A model generated the notes under the pieces. That model did no database searches. It had not been told where the DNA came from and saw only the letters and a program-made list of their open reading frames with translations. The position numbers were made by a program, and so were the translations under genes. From positions 434,001 through 498,000 of the forward strand of contig NZ_FTOV01000003.1 of the NCBI RefSeq assembly GCF_900156825.1: a DNA stretch of 64,000 bases, given 5' to 3'. The stretch comes from Chryseobacterium gambrini. GTDB taxonomy: Bacteria > Bacteroidota > Bacteroidia > Flavobacteriales > Weeksellaceae. Positions 36,626-44,592 of this stretch are shown piece by piece. Position 1 is the first letter of the stretch. Every line of letters begins with the position of its first letter.

Positions 36626-37918
36626 ATGAGAAAAATTATTTTATCCATTACTATCGCTTCCTTTAATCTTTTATATTCCCAAGTGGGGATTAATACCTCT
36701 AATCCAAAAGGGGTTTTCCATGTAGACGGATCGAAAGACAATCCGTCAACAGGAAATCCTACGGCTGCACAACAGGCAAATGATTTTGTAGTAACCTCTT
36801 CCGGTAATGTTGGGATTGGAACCAACTCGCCAAATTCTTCTGCACTATTGGACGTGAATGTGGACGGACTGGCTTCAGGAAGCAAGAAAGGATTTTTGGG
36901 TCCGAAAGCAGCGCTAACTTCACAGACAGACCAGACAACCATCCCTTCTCCGGCAACAGGACTCTTGGTTTACAATTTAGGAACCGGAGGATTAGTCTAT
37001 AACGGCTATGTTTTTTGGAACGGAACAGAGTGGAGAACCTTTAATAACGGATCTTTAGCGCCCGGAACAGTAGGGGCAATTACCTGTAACGGAATTACCC
37101 TCTCTCCGAGTACATACACAACAGGTGTTCCTTACACCGGAACAATGAATGTTCCTTATACCGGAGGAAACGGAGGAATTTATGCTGCACAGACAATAGG
37201 TCCTGTAAACGGACTGACTGCAACTTTATCCGCAGGAAATTTTAACTCCGGCTCAGGAACGCTGAGTTATACCGTTTCCGGAACACCTACTGTAACAAGT
37301 CCCATTACAACCACATTTTCTTTAAATATCGGAGGCAAAACATGTAATGCCGTAATTGGAGCAGGAGACGGACTGGCTCCCGGAGATCTCGTATTTTATA
37401 AAGCCGGATTTTCCGCAAATGTCTCTGGCTGGATGAGTGCTTTTGTTACAGATTTGCCGATTATCGGAGGAAAAATAAGACTTGATGCATGGTTCAACGG
37501 AGCTTCCAACGGAGGAAACGGAAGCGTAACGATGTGGCCAAGACTGGTAAATACATCTTCATCTCCGGTGAAACTGTGGTTTAGTGCCTTAACCAACGTA
37601 GACCGTTTTAATGCCTCAAATTATCTTTTGGCTCCAAGTACACCTACAGGTTCAGGAGCTACCCTTGCTCCTTCTGCATACATGGAACTCGATAACGGAA
37701 TTTACTACGGAGTAGGATATAATGATATCTTAGGATCTACAACACCAAGAGCAACAGGAAGCGGGGAAGGCGGACATCAGGAAGTACTTACAATGGACCT
37801 TTCTTTAGATGATAAATGGTACAGAGTCTATTATTTCCCTACGGTTGATAATATGAATACAACCAGTACAGCAGATAATATGAGGGTGATTTATCTATCC
37901 ATCCAAAGATTATACTAA
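36626..37918 (+). CDS. Secreted hypothetical protein with fibre-like N-terminal repeats
   Basis: A 430-residue protein with signal peptide MRKIILSITIASFNLLYSQ. It then has VGINTSNPKGVFHVDG and NVGIGTNSPNSSALLDVN, the repeated 'GIGT..P...LDV' pattern seen in Bacteroidota surface proteins and phage tail-fibre stalks. GLLVYNLGTGGLVYNGYVFWNGTEWRTF is another common module of these proteins. The middle (120-240) is Gly/Thr/Pro-rich and beta-sheet prone. No T9SS tail is obvious at the C-terminus. It is probably exported to the periplasm or surface; its function is unknown. A terminator follows. Confidence 0.7.
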   Translation: MRKIILSITIASFNLLYSQVGINTSNPKGVFHVDGSKDNPSTGNPTAAQQANDFVVTSSGNVGIGTNSPNSSALLDVNVDGLASGSKKGFLGPKAALTSQTDQTTIPSPATGLLVYNLGTGGLVYNGYVFWNGTEWRTFNNGSLAPGTVGAITCNGITLSPSTYTTGVPYTGTMNVPYTGGNGGIYAAQTIGPVNGLTATLSAGNFNSGSGTLSYTVSGTPTVTSPITTTFSLNIGGKTCNAVIGAGDGLAPGDLVFYKAGFSANVSGWMSAFVTDLPIIGGKIRLDAWFNGASNGGNGSVTMWPRLVNTSSSPVKLWFSALTNVDRFNASNYLLAPSTPTGSGATLAPSAYMELDNGIYYGVGYNDILGSTTPRATGSGEGGHQEVLTMDLSLDDKWYRVYYFPTVDNMNTTSTADNMRVIYLSIQRLY

Positions 37919-37950
37919 AACTTCAATATTTTTGAAGCAGTGTGTTTTTC

Positions 37951-37981
37951 AAGAGTGGTTTGTAATGAACCGCTCTTTTTT
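37951..37981 (+). terminator. Intrinsic terminator
   Basis: AAGAGTGGTT (37951-37960) pairs with AACCGCTCTT (37968-37977) with one G-U pair, followed by Ts. It ends the gene for the secreted hypothetical protein. Confidence 0.85.
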
Positions 37982-38006
37982 GCTGTTTAGCTTTTTTATT
38001 AAAATA

Positions 38007-38049
38007 GAATGAACATTCACAGAAACAAATTTTAAAACCATTAACTTTG
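38007..38049 (+). promoter_or_regulatory. Promoter and small palindrome before the Fur-family gene
   Basis: TAACTTTG at 38042-38049 is a -7 match about 26 bp before the ATG. GAATG-AA-CATTC at 38007-38018 is a short perfect inverted repeat near the -35 region and could be an operator, but it is short enough to occur by chance. Confidence 0.35.
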
Positions 38050-38074
38050 AAATGGATATGTTAAATAGAATCGT

Positions 38075-38494
38075 ATGAAAAAGGACATTGAGGATAAATT
38101 AATAAATAAAAATACCAAACCTACAAGCATGAGGATTTTGGTGTACGATTTTTTGAGTTCTCAGGAAGCCGCCCTTTCTTTGTCCGAAATCGAAAATCAT
38201 TTTGAAAATGCAGACCGCACCACAATCTACCGCACCTTAAAAACATTTGAAGAAAAGGGAATCGTTCACAGCATTCAGGAAAATACGACAACAAAATATA
38301 AGCTGTGCCACGATGGATGCGATGAACATACTCACAAAGACTGGCATCTCCATTTCTACTGTAAAATCTGCAAACAGACCACCTGTAAAGAAGATATTTT
38401 GTTTCCCGAAAACATTCAGACTCAATTCAGGATCGATGAAATAAGGCTTTTTGCAAAAGTAATCTGCGAAAACTGTCTGGAAAGTTTGCAATAG
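38075..38494 (+). CDS. Fur-family metal-responsive transcriptional regulator
   Basis: A 139-residue Fur/Zur-like protein. The winged helix covers about 1-80 (MRILVYDFLSSQEAALSLSEIENHFENADRTTIYRTLKTFEEKGIVHSI). The dimerisation and metal domain has CHDGCDEHTHKDWHLHFYCKICKQTTC, with two CxxC-type pairs and several histidines. Its gene is 44 bp ahead of a Zn/Cd-type P-type ATPase and is probably co-transcribed, which points to zinc or a similar metal as effector. The actual metal and mode (Fur, Zur or PerR-like) are not fixed by sequence. Confidence 0.87.
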   Translation: MKKDIEDKLINKNTKPTSMRILVYDFLSSQEAALSLSEIENHFENADRTTIYRTLKTFEEKGIVHSIQENTTTKYKLCHDGCDEHTHKDWHLHFYCKICKQTTCKEDILFPENIQTQFRIDEIRLFAKVICENCLESLQ

Positions 38495-38538
38495 TATTGC
38501 ACGGGTTCTGTCTGTAATTTTGAATAAAAATTTAACTT

Positions 38539-40497
38539 ATGGAAGAATGCTGCAGTACAAAACCTAAAAAAGAACATCAACATCATCATGAAGGTCACGA
38601 CCACGATCACGATCATTCTCATGATACAGGAGATCAGTCTGCTTTCAGGATGTTTCTTCCTGCAATCATCTCTTTTGGATTGTTATTAATAGGAATCGCT
38701 TTGGATAATTTCATCAAAGCTGAATGGTTTTCCGGCTGGATTCGTCTGGTTTGGTATCTCATCGCCTATATTCCGGTTGGTCTTCCGGTTTTGAAAGAAG
38801 CATTCGAAAGCATAAAAAGCGGAGATATATTTTCCGAGTTTTTCCTGATGGGAATCGCAACCGTGGGCGCTTTTGCTATCGGAGAATATCCGGAAGGCGT
38901 TGCGGTCATGCTTTTTTATTCCGTTGGCGAGGTTTTTCAGGCAATGGCAGTAACAAGGGCCAAAAGCAATATCAAATCTTTACTCGATCAGCGTCCCGAT
39001 GAAGTGACGGTTTTAAAAGACGGAAAATCTCAGATTATGAAAGCCGAAAAAGTAAATATCGGAGATGTCATTCAGTTAAAATCCGGAGAAAAATTAGGAT
39101 TAGACGGAGAATTATTATCTGAAACCGCATCATTCAATACCTCTGCTTTAACCGGAGAAAGTAAACCCGATACCAAAACAAAAGGCGAAACTGTTTTAGC
39201 CGGAATGATCAATCTCAATACAGTAAGCGAAGTAAAAGTGACAACCGCTTACAAAGACAGCAAACTGAGCAAAATTTTAGAACTCGTTCAGAATGCGACT
39301 GCTCAAAAAGCTCCTACCGAATTATTCATCAGGAAATTTGCTAAAATCTACACCCCGATTGTTGTATTTCTTGCAATCGGAATCACATTTATACCCTATT
39401 TATTTGTAGAAGATTACCAGTTCAGAGCCTGGCTGTACAGAGCATTGGTTTTCCTTGTGATCTCCTGTCCGTGTGCGTTGGTGATTTCTATTCCTTTGGG
39501 ATATTTCGGAGGAATCGGAGCGGGAAGCCGAAACGGAATTTTATTTAAAGGAAGCAATTTCTTAGATATTTTGGCAAACGTTCAGAATGTAGTGATGGAT
39601 AAAACCGGAACCATGACGGAAGGCGTGTTCAAAGTACAGGAAGTTAATTTTAATAATGAATGTAATACAGATGAAATTTTAAAACTCGTCAATGCTCTGG
39701 AAAGTAAAAGCTCTCACCCTGTTGCAACGGCTATTCATCAATATGTGGGAGAAGTCGATCATTCGATCCTGTTGGAAAATGTGGAAGAAATCGCAGGTTA
39801 TGGTTTAAAGGCATTCATCAACGGAAAAGAACTGTTGGTCGGAAACTTCAAACTGATGGATAAGTTCAGCATCAAATACGATGTTCTGCCTGAAAATAGG
39901 GTGTATACTTTAATTGCTGTTGCGTATGATAAAAAGTTTGTCGGGTATTTAACAATTGCAGACTCGATTAAAGCAGATGCACAATTAACGATCAGTAAAT
40001 TAAGATCTTTAGGGGTAAAAACCACAATGCTGAGCGGAGATAAATCCTCTGTCGTGAAACACGTTGCCGATACATTAGGCATTCAGAACGCTTATGGAGA
40101 TCTGCTTCCCGAAGACAAAGTCAATAAAGTGAAGGAAATAAAAGCAAAAAATCAAACCGTTGCCTTTGTAGGAGACGGAGTGAATGATGCTCCTGTTGTC
40201 GCGTTAAGCGATGTCGGGATTGCGATGGGCGGATTGGGAAGTGATGCGACGATTGAAACAGCAGATGTTGTCATTCAGGATGATATGCCCAGTAAAATCC
40301 CGATGGCAATCAACATTGGAAAACAGACAAAAAAAATTGTGTGGCAAAATATCATTCTGGCATTTTCCATCAAAGCGGTTGTTCTAATTCTCGGAGCAGG
40401 AGGTTTGGCAACCATGTGGGAAGCCGTTTTCGCTGATGTCGGAGTGGCGTTACTTGCCATTTTAAATGCGGTAAGAATTCAACGGATGAAATTTTAA
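38539..40497 (+). CDS. P1B-type heavy-metal ATPase (Zn/Cd/Pb type)
   Basis: A 652-residue transporter. The N-terminus is MEECCSTKPK followed by a His/Asp-rich stretch (13-28) in place of a folded heavy-metal domain. TGES lies at 205-208, the membrane metal site CPC at 310-312 and the phosphorylation motif DKTGT at 354-358. GDGVNDAPVVALSDVGIAMG forms the hinge, and a DVG in the last membrane helices (ADVGVALLAILNA) fits the P1B-2 Zn/Cd/Pb subgroup. It should pump excess divalent metal out of the cytosol. The upstream Fur-like gene likely controls it. No terminator was seen directly after it. Confidence 0.92.
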   Translation: MEECCSTKPKKEHQHHHEGHDHDHDHSHDTGDQSAFRMFLPAIISFGLLLIGIALDNFIKAEWFSGWIRLVWYLIAYIPVGLPVLKEAFESIKSGDIFSEFFLMGIATVGAFAIGEYPEGVAVMLFYSVGEVFQAMAVTRAKSNIKSLLDQRPDEVTVLKDGKSQIMKAEKVNIGDVIQLKSGEKLGLDGELLSETASFNTSALTGESKPDTKTKGETVLAGMINLNTVSEVKVTTAYKDSKLSKILELVQNATAQKAPTELFIRKFAKIYTPIVVFLAIGITFIPYLFVEDYQFRAWLYRALVFLVISCPCALVISIPLGYFGGIGAGSRNGILFKGSNFLDILANVQNVVMDKTGTMTEGVFKVQEVNFNNECNTDEILKLVNALESKSSHPVATAIHQYVGEVDHSILLENVEEIAGYGLKAFINGKELLVGNFKLMDKFSIKYDVLPENRVYTLIAVAYDKKFVGYLTIADSIKADAQLTISKLRSLGVKTTMLSGDKSSVVKHVADTLGIQNAYGDLLPEDKVNKVKEIKAKNQTVAFVGDGVNDAPVVALSDVGIAMGGLGSDATIETADVVIQDDMPSKIPMAINIGKQTKKIVWQNIILAFSIKAVVLILGAGGLATMWEAVFADVGVALLAILNAVRIQRMKF

Positions 40498-41054
40498 TAA
40501 GCCGGAAGAGGGAAGTAGGATGATAGAAGTTTATTGTATTGCGTATATATTGTCAAACTGAGTTTACTCATTAATAGGAACGGGCTTTAGCCCGTTTGCA
40601 AGGATAAATTTTTCAATTCGGCTTTAGCCAAAATTTATTTTTCTCCTACAGGTTACGCAGATTGTTTTAATCATCATAAAGCATTTTTATTCATCTGCGA
40701 AAATCGGTGGTTTCGTGGTAAAATAATAATCAGCGTCATCTGCAAAAATCCGCGGGAGAAAGAAGTTTCCCGCAGATTATACAGATTTCGCAGATTCCTT
40801 TAATCATCATAAAGCATTTTTTATTCATCTGTGAAAATCCGTGCAATCCGTGGCTAATAAATTATGAAAACTCCCGCAGATTTCACAGATGCCGCAGATT
40901 TTTAATGCTTTAAACTATTTATCCGAAGCTGTGGAATTTGAGAAATGTCTGCGAAAATAAAGCGTCCAATTAAACCATTACCAAAACTGACTTTCATCAT
41001 AATCTATCATAAAAACAAAATTTCATTAGTATATTTGTGGAGTAGAATACATCA
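40498..41054. repeat. Intergenic repeat region
   Basis: No gene is visible in this 557-bp gap. It contains a hairpin AACGGGC-TTTA-GCCCGTT (40579-40596), a related GGCTTTAGCC repeat near 40620, and two near-identical copies of a unit of about 53 bp (40657-40709 and 40790-40843). Both copies start GCAGATT, share TTAATCATCATAAAGCATTTTT and end CATCTGnGAAAATC. Extra partial CCCGCAGATT and ACAGATT pieces lie around 40765-40910. They look like REP-type or non-autonomous elements of this genus. Confidence 0.7.
41030..41037 (+). promoter_or_regulatory. Promoter -7 element for first CxGKC gene
   Basis: TATATTTG, a perfect TAnnTTTG match, ends 17 bp before the TTG start of the small-protein gene. Confidence 0.55.
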
Positions 41055-41417
41055 TTGAAGTTTTTCGTTTCCATATTTATCATTTTTACGATTGCATTAC
41101 GTCCCGTTTTGCCTTTGATTAATTATGCCGTTAATTATGACTACATCGTAAAAAACCTTTGTGAAAACAGAAACATTCCGCAATCCACCTGCAAAGGAAA
41201 ATGCTACGTAGAAAAAGAACTGGCAAAAACAGAAAAACAGTCCAATACCAATCAGACGGTAAAGATTTCAGGACTCGATGTATTTATATCCCATGAAATA
41301 CTTTCCTTTTCAGATAACAGTCAGTTGAGTGTTTTAAACAAAAACTCAGACTCACGTTACATCAATTTCCATACTTCAGAATATTTTTCCAGAATATTCC
41401 ATCCTCCTTTAGTATAG
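41055..41417 (+). CDS. Small CxGKC-motif envelope protein, copy 1
   Basis: A 120-residue protein with a hydrophobic N-terminal segment (MKFFVSIFIIFTIALRPVLPLI) that is a signal peptide or anchor. It continues VNYDYIVKNLCEN and STCKGKCYVEKELAKTEKQ, giving three cysteines with a CxGKC core, and ends in FHPPLV. A paralogue lies at 43796-44161 with the same layout. The start is TTG at 41055, matched by the paralogue's GTG at the equivalent residue. I do not recognise a named family; the cysteine motif and the location beside SCO, YHS and MbnP genes suggest metal handling. Function is inference. Confidence 0.65.
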   Translation: MKFFVSIFIIFTIALRPVLPLINYAVNYDYIVKNLCENRNIPQSTCKGKCYVEKELAKTEKQSNTNQTVKISGLDVFISHEILSFSDNSQLSVLNKNSDSRYINFHTSEYFSRIFHPPLV

Positions 41418-41652
41418 AGTTTTAGACTAAATTTTCAATAATTATTTTAACGGATAAATCTCAATAAGCTTTTAAGAGTTTGAGAATTGCTTCATATTAT
41501 ATCAGAAGCTTGAAATCAATATGATTTCTTAATAAGACTTAATTTCTTCAATGTTCTTCATGGTTTAAAATTAATTCAGTAAGTATTAAATTTAGTTTAA
41601 AATTCAATCAATTTTCATTCTAATATTATTAATAATTTCAATGTAAATAAAA

Positions 41653-41928
41653 ATGAAATCAAAACTTATTTTAACAGCATTATTGTCTGTTTCATTAATG
41701 GCATGTGCACAGGAAACCCCTAAAGTAAAGCATAAAAAAGCAAAAACAGCCGCAAATTCCGGAACAAAAAAAGTGAAATTTGCCAATGCGGTAGATCCCA
41801 TCTGCAATATGCCCACCGAAGCCGATATGAAAGATACGGCAGTCTATAAAAATAAAACGTACGGTTTTTGCAGTGCTTACTGTAAAGACGAATTCAAAAA
41901 GAATCCTGAGAAATATGCCAAAAAATAA
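41653..41928 (+). CDS. YHS-domain lipoprotein
   Basis: A 91-residue lipoprotein with lipobox MACAQ near residue 18, then a lysine-rich linker. The YHS domain covers about 45-90: VDPICNMPTEADMKDTAVYKNKTYGFCSAYCKDEFKKNPEKY, with cysteines at the DPICNM and CSAYC sites. YHS domains accompany copper and other heavy-metal proteins and may bind the metal. Its stop lies 14 bp inside the following SCO gene, indicating coupling. The 235 bp before it (41418-41652) are AT-rich without a visible gene or clear promoter. Confidence 0.88.
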   Translation: MKSKLILTALLSVSLMACAQETPKVKHKKAKTAANSGTKKVKFANAVDPICNMPTEADMKDTAVYKNKTYGFCSAYCKDEFKKNPEKYAKK

Positions 41929-42595
41929 AAAGACCAGCAATTCCAAAAGCAAAGTAATCGTTCCGATTGTAATTATTGCTTTGCTTTTTCTGGGGATCGG
42001 TGTCGGAATGGGGTATTTCAAAAAAAATCTGTACACCGTAATGAAAGTTCCGGACTTTAAATTAACGGATCAGAACAACAAAACCGTTACCAATAAAGAC
42101 ATGCTCGGAAAAGTTTATCTGGTAGAATTTTTCTTCAGCAAATGCCCGACGATTTGTCCGGTCATGAATACCAACATGAGAGCCATTGAAGAGGAGATCA
42201 ACAATCCCGGTTTTGGAATCATCTCCATAAGCATCGATCCGGAAAATGATACGCCGCAAACGTTAAAACAACACGCCGACAGAATCGGAGTAAAATCTCC
42301 GAACTGGCATTTTCTTACGGGAGACAGAGATTATATCGGGAAACTGGCAGATCAGTTCAATATCTATGTCGGAGATAAAGAAGACGAAAGCGAAAGCCTT
42401 AATCACAGCGGAATGATTGCCCTTGTGGATAAAGATGGAAACATTCGTTGCCGCTATAATAAAGACAATATGCCGATTTTGTATTATTCGGGATTAAATT
42501 ATGAAGATCCGGAAGGTAAAACGCCGAAGCTTACCGGAAAATACCATCCCGACAGAGAAATATTAATAGAGGATATTAAGAAATTATTGAAATAG
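41915..42595 (+). CDS. SCO1/SenC-family copper chaperone or thioredoxin-like protein
   Basis: Read from ATG 41915, a 226-residue protein (MPKNKKTSNSK) with one membrane anchor at about 14-33 and a periplasmic thioredoxin fold. KCPTICPVM supplies C77 and C81, and the copper-ligand histidine is H164 in SLNHSG. GIISISIDPENDTPQTLKQHA is typical of the family. A longer start at 41873 would lie deep inside the YHS gene, so the ATG overlapping its last 14 bp is preferred. SCO proteins load copper into CuA or reduce its site. Here it sits in a metal cassette rather than beside cytochrome oxidase genes. Confidence 0.92.
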   Translation: MPKNKKTSNSKSKVIVPIVIIALLFLGIGVGMGYFKKNLYTVMKVPDFKLTDQNNKTVTNKDMLGKVYLVEFFFSKCPTICPVMNTNMRAIEEEINNPGFGIISISIDPENDTPQTLKQHADRIGVKSPNWHFLTGDRDYIGKLADQFNIYVGDKEDESESLNHSGMIALVDKDGNIRCRYNKDNMPILYYSGLNYEDPEGKTPKLTGKYHPDREILIEDIKKLLK

Positions 42596-42691
42596 AGATT
42601 TGGAAGATGGAAGTTTTATGGAATATGTAGAGAACTTCAGGCTTCCATCACCCATCTCCCAGCCAAAATAAACCACAAAAAACAAAACGTT

Positions 42692-43699
42692 ATGAAGATT
42701 TTGAAAGTAGCTGCCCTAAGTGCAGTTTTTGCAGCGCAGTTTGCGTTTGCACAGTTTAAGCAGACACCGTTGCCGTATGCTTACAATGCGTTGGAAGGAA
42801 ATATAGACGCACAGACAATGGAAATTCATTATTCCAAACACGCAGCAGCCTATGTTGCGAACCTGAATAAAGCAATCGCAGGAACGCCGCAGGAAAAACA
42901 GACCTTATTCGAGATCATGTCGAATGCCTCAAAATTACCGGCTGCCGTAAGAAATAACGCAGGAGGACATTACAACCACGAGTTGTTCTGGACCGTTTTA
43001 ACCCCGGAAAAAAATACACAGCCTTCTGCAAAACTTACAAAAGCAATCAACGAAACATTCGGAAGCATGGATGCTTTTAAAGCAAAGATGGCAAAAGCAG
43101 GAGCCGACCGTTTCGGATCAGGATGGGCATGGCTTTCTGTGGATAAGAGCGGAAAATTATTTGTTTCCTCAACACCCAATCAGGATAACCCATTAATGGA
43201 TGTTGTAGAAGAAAAAGGAACCCCTATTTTCGGGATCGATGTTTGGGAACACGCGTATTACCTGAAATATCAGAACAAAAGAGCAGATTATTTAACGGCG
43301 ATCTGGAACGTAACCAACTGGAAAGAAATCAGCAGACGATACGAAGAAGCGACGAAAGCAAAAAAAGGGAAATTCGATGATTGGCAGGCTATGAAAGATT
43401 TTCATACCGTGATGTCTCAGACTTTCCATCCTGCGGAAGAAGGCAATCTTCAGCCTATCAAAACAAGAGCAGCAGAAATGGCGGCAAAAGCAAAAGCATT
43501 GCAAACTTCGGCTGTTCCTGCTGAATTTAACAAAAAAGGCGTGAAGGAATCCATTGCAAAACTTTCTAAGGACAGTCAGGATCTTGAAAAACAAATCAAG
43601 AAAAAAGATTCTGATGCAAATATTACAAAATCTCTTACTGCTCTGCACGATACTTTCCATACAATTGTAGGATTGTGTTCTGCTGAGGATGAACGTTAA
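42692..43699 (+). CDS. Exported Fe/Mn superoxide dismutase with C-terminal His-bearing domain
   Basis: A 335-residue protein. A signal peptide ends at about FAFA-Q (20). Residues 24-215 form an Fe/Mn SOD with all four metal ligands placed as in SodB: H46 in EIHYSKH, H96 in HYNHELFW, D183 and H187 in DVWEHAYY. Residues 225-335 are extra: a helical region with H238 and H246 ([17 protein letters not shown]), H319 and H323 (LHDTFH) and C329. Ordinary SODs are about 200 residues and cytosolic. The extension may bind metal or haem. A terminator follows, so it ends the first part of the cassette. Confidence 0.9.
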   Translation: MKILKVAALSAVFAAQFAFAQFKQTPLPYAYNALEGNIDAQTMEIHYSKHAAAYVANLNKAIAGTPQEKQTLFEIMSNASKLPAAVRNNAGGHYNHELFWTVLTPEKNTQPSAKLTKAINETFGSMDAFKAKMAKAGADRFGSGWAWLSVDKSGKLFVSSTPNQDNPLMDVVEEKGTPIFGIDVWEHAYYLKYQNKRADYLTAIWNVTNWKEISRRYEEATKAKKGKFDDWQAMKDFHTVMSQTFHPAEEGNLQPIKTRAAEMAAKAKALQTSAVPAEFNKKGVKESIAKLSKDSQDLEKQIKKKDSDANITKSLTALHDTFHTIVGLCSAEDER

Positions 43700-43710
43700 T
43701 TGATTGATAT

Positions 43711-43747
43711 AAAAGGCAGCTTATTAACTTTTGTAAGTTGCCTTTTT
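43711..43747 (+). terminator. Intrinsic terminator after the SOD gene
   Basis: AAAAGGCAGCTTA (43711-43723) pairs with TAAGTTGCCTTTT (43734-43746) with one G-U pair, followed by T's. A 13-bp stem with a 10-nt loop. Confidence 0.85.
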
Positions 43748-43783
43748 ATGTTTAATATCATATAACAAAACAAAAAGTATTAT

Positions 43784-43791
43784 TAAATTTG
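43784..43791 (+). promoter_or_regulatory. Promoter -7 element for second CxGKC gene
   Basis: TAAATTTG matches TAnnTTTG. It ends only 4 bp before the GTG start at 43796, so the transcript would begin at or next to the start codon. Confidence 0.55.
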
Positions 43792-43795
43792 CTCC

Positions 43796-44161
43796 GTGAA
43801 ATATATCATTTCTATTTTCATGATTATTCAGATGACAATACGTCCGATATTGCCATTTATAGATTATACAGTTAATTACGACTATATAACTAAAGAACTT
43901 TGTGAAAACAGAATGAAACCAGAGTTAATGTGTAATGGTAAATGTTACCTTTCAAAAGAACTCTCAAAAACTCAGGAGCAGGGAAACAAAAGCAGTCAGA
44001 AAATAAGTCTGAATTCCATAGATATCTTTATCGTAAATGAAAGTTTAAACGACAGCTTCATCCTCAAATCAAATATTCTGAAAAATACTGTCGGTACATT
44101 CAGTGCCGATTCTTATCATCATTTACACTATTTTCAGGTTTTTCATCCTCCATTAGTATAG
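43796..44161 (+). CDS. Small CxGKC-motif envelope protein, copy 2
   Basis: A 121-residue paralogue of the gene at 41055-41417. It shares MKYIISIFMII then RPILPFIDYTVNYDYITKELCENR, MCNGKCYLSKELSKTQEQ with the CxGKC core, and the same FHPPLV ending. It starts at GTG 43796, which aligns with the paralogue's TTG; an ATG at 43820 is a fallback. The two genes bracket the YHS-SCO-SOD block. No family name is recognised. The predicted hydrophobic N-terminus places it in the envelope. Confidence 0.65.
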   Translation: MKYIISIFMIIQMTIRPILPFIDYTVNYDYITKELCENRMKPELMCNGKCYLSKELSKTQEQGNKSSQKISLNSIDIFIVNESLNDSFILKSNILKNTVGTFSADSYHHLHYFQVFHPPLV

Positions 44162-44592
44162 CATAATCTCTTCTGTTTCTGAAAATGCAGAAGAATAATT
44201 TTCCGGACAATCTATAAAGGTTTTTCTGACATTGTTTTACAATGTCAATTTTCAGCAATTGCATAAAATTAAACGTTTAGCTGTAATGCTACGGCTGTAA
44301 TCGTTTGGCTTTGTTCTTCTTATATTTCAGAGGATACAAAATGCTGAAAATAAAAACTGTGTTTTTTATAAAAATCCTGTAAAATAGTGTTCAGAAAATT
44401 CCTCAAAAATATCAACAAAACTTTTTTCTTCAAGAGAATCGGGATCTGCTCATAACAGAATGGGTTTAAGAAATCGTTTCGTTTCCATAATTGATTTTTA
44501 CAGATCAGTTCATTAGAGCATTTTGCCGATTCTCTTATTTGTTTAATATATATCCGGAGCAAAAATATCCCGGATCGAAATTTCATAAAGAT
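44162..44592. other. Intergenic region between CxGKC copy 2 and NHL gene
   Basis: No gene is supported in these 431 bp. A weak hairpin GACATTG-TTTTA-CAATGTC sits at 44228-44246 without a strong T-run. The reading frame that opens at 44491 upstream of the NHL protein lacks any signal peptide before residue 35, so it is treated as untranslated. Confidence 0.5.

Noticed and set aside
38539..40497. Copper-exporting P1B-1 ATPase (CopA)
   Set aside because: The last helices carry a DVG signature typical of P1B-2 Zn/Cd/Pb pumps, and there is no N-terminal CxxC heavy-metal domain.
40657..40910. CRISPR or integron-type repeats
   Set aside because: Only two long copies with no regular spacers; the repeats look like REP or non-autonomous elements, and no integrase is present.
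41873..41914. Longer N-terminus for the SCO protein
   Set aside because: It lies inside the YHS gene; the ATG at 41915 gives the normal membrane anchor.
44491..44592. Upstream extension of the NHL protein
   Set aside because: It would precede and hide the clear signal peptide that begins at 44593.
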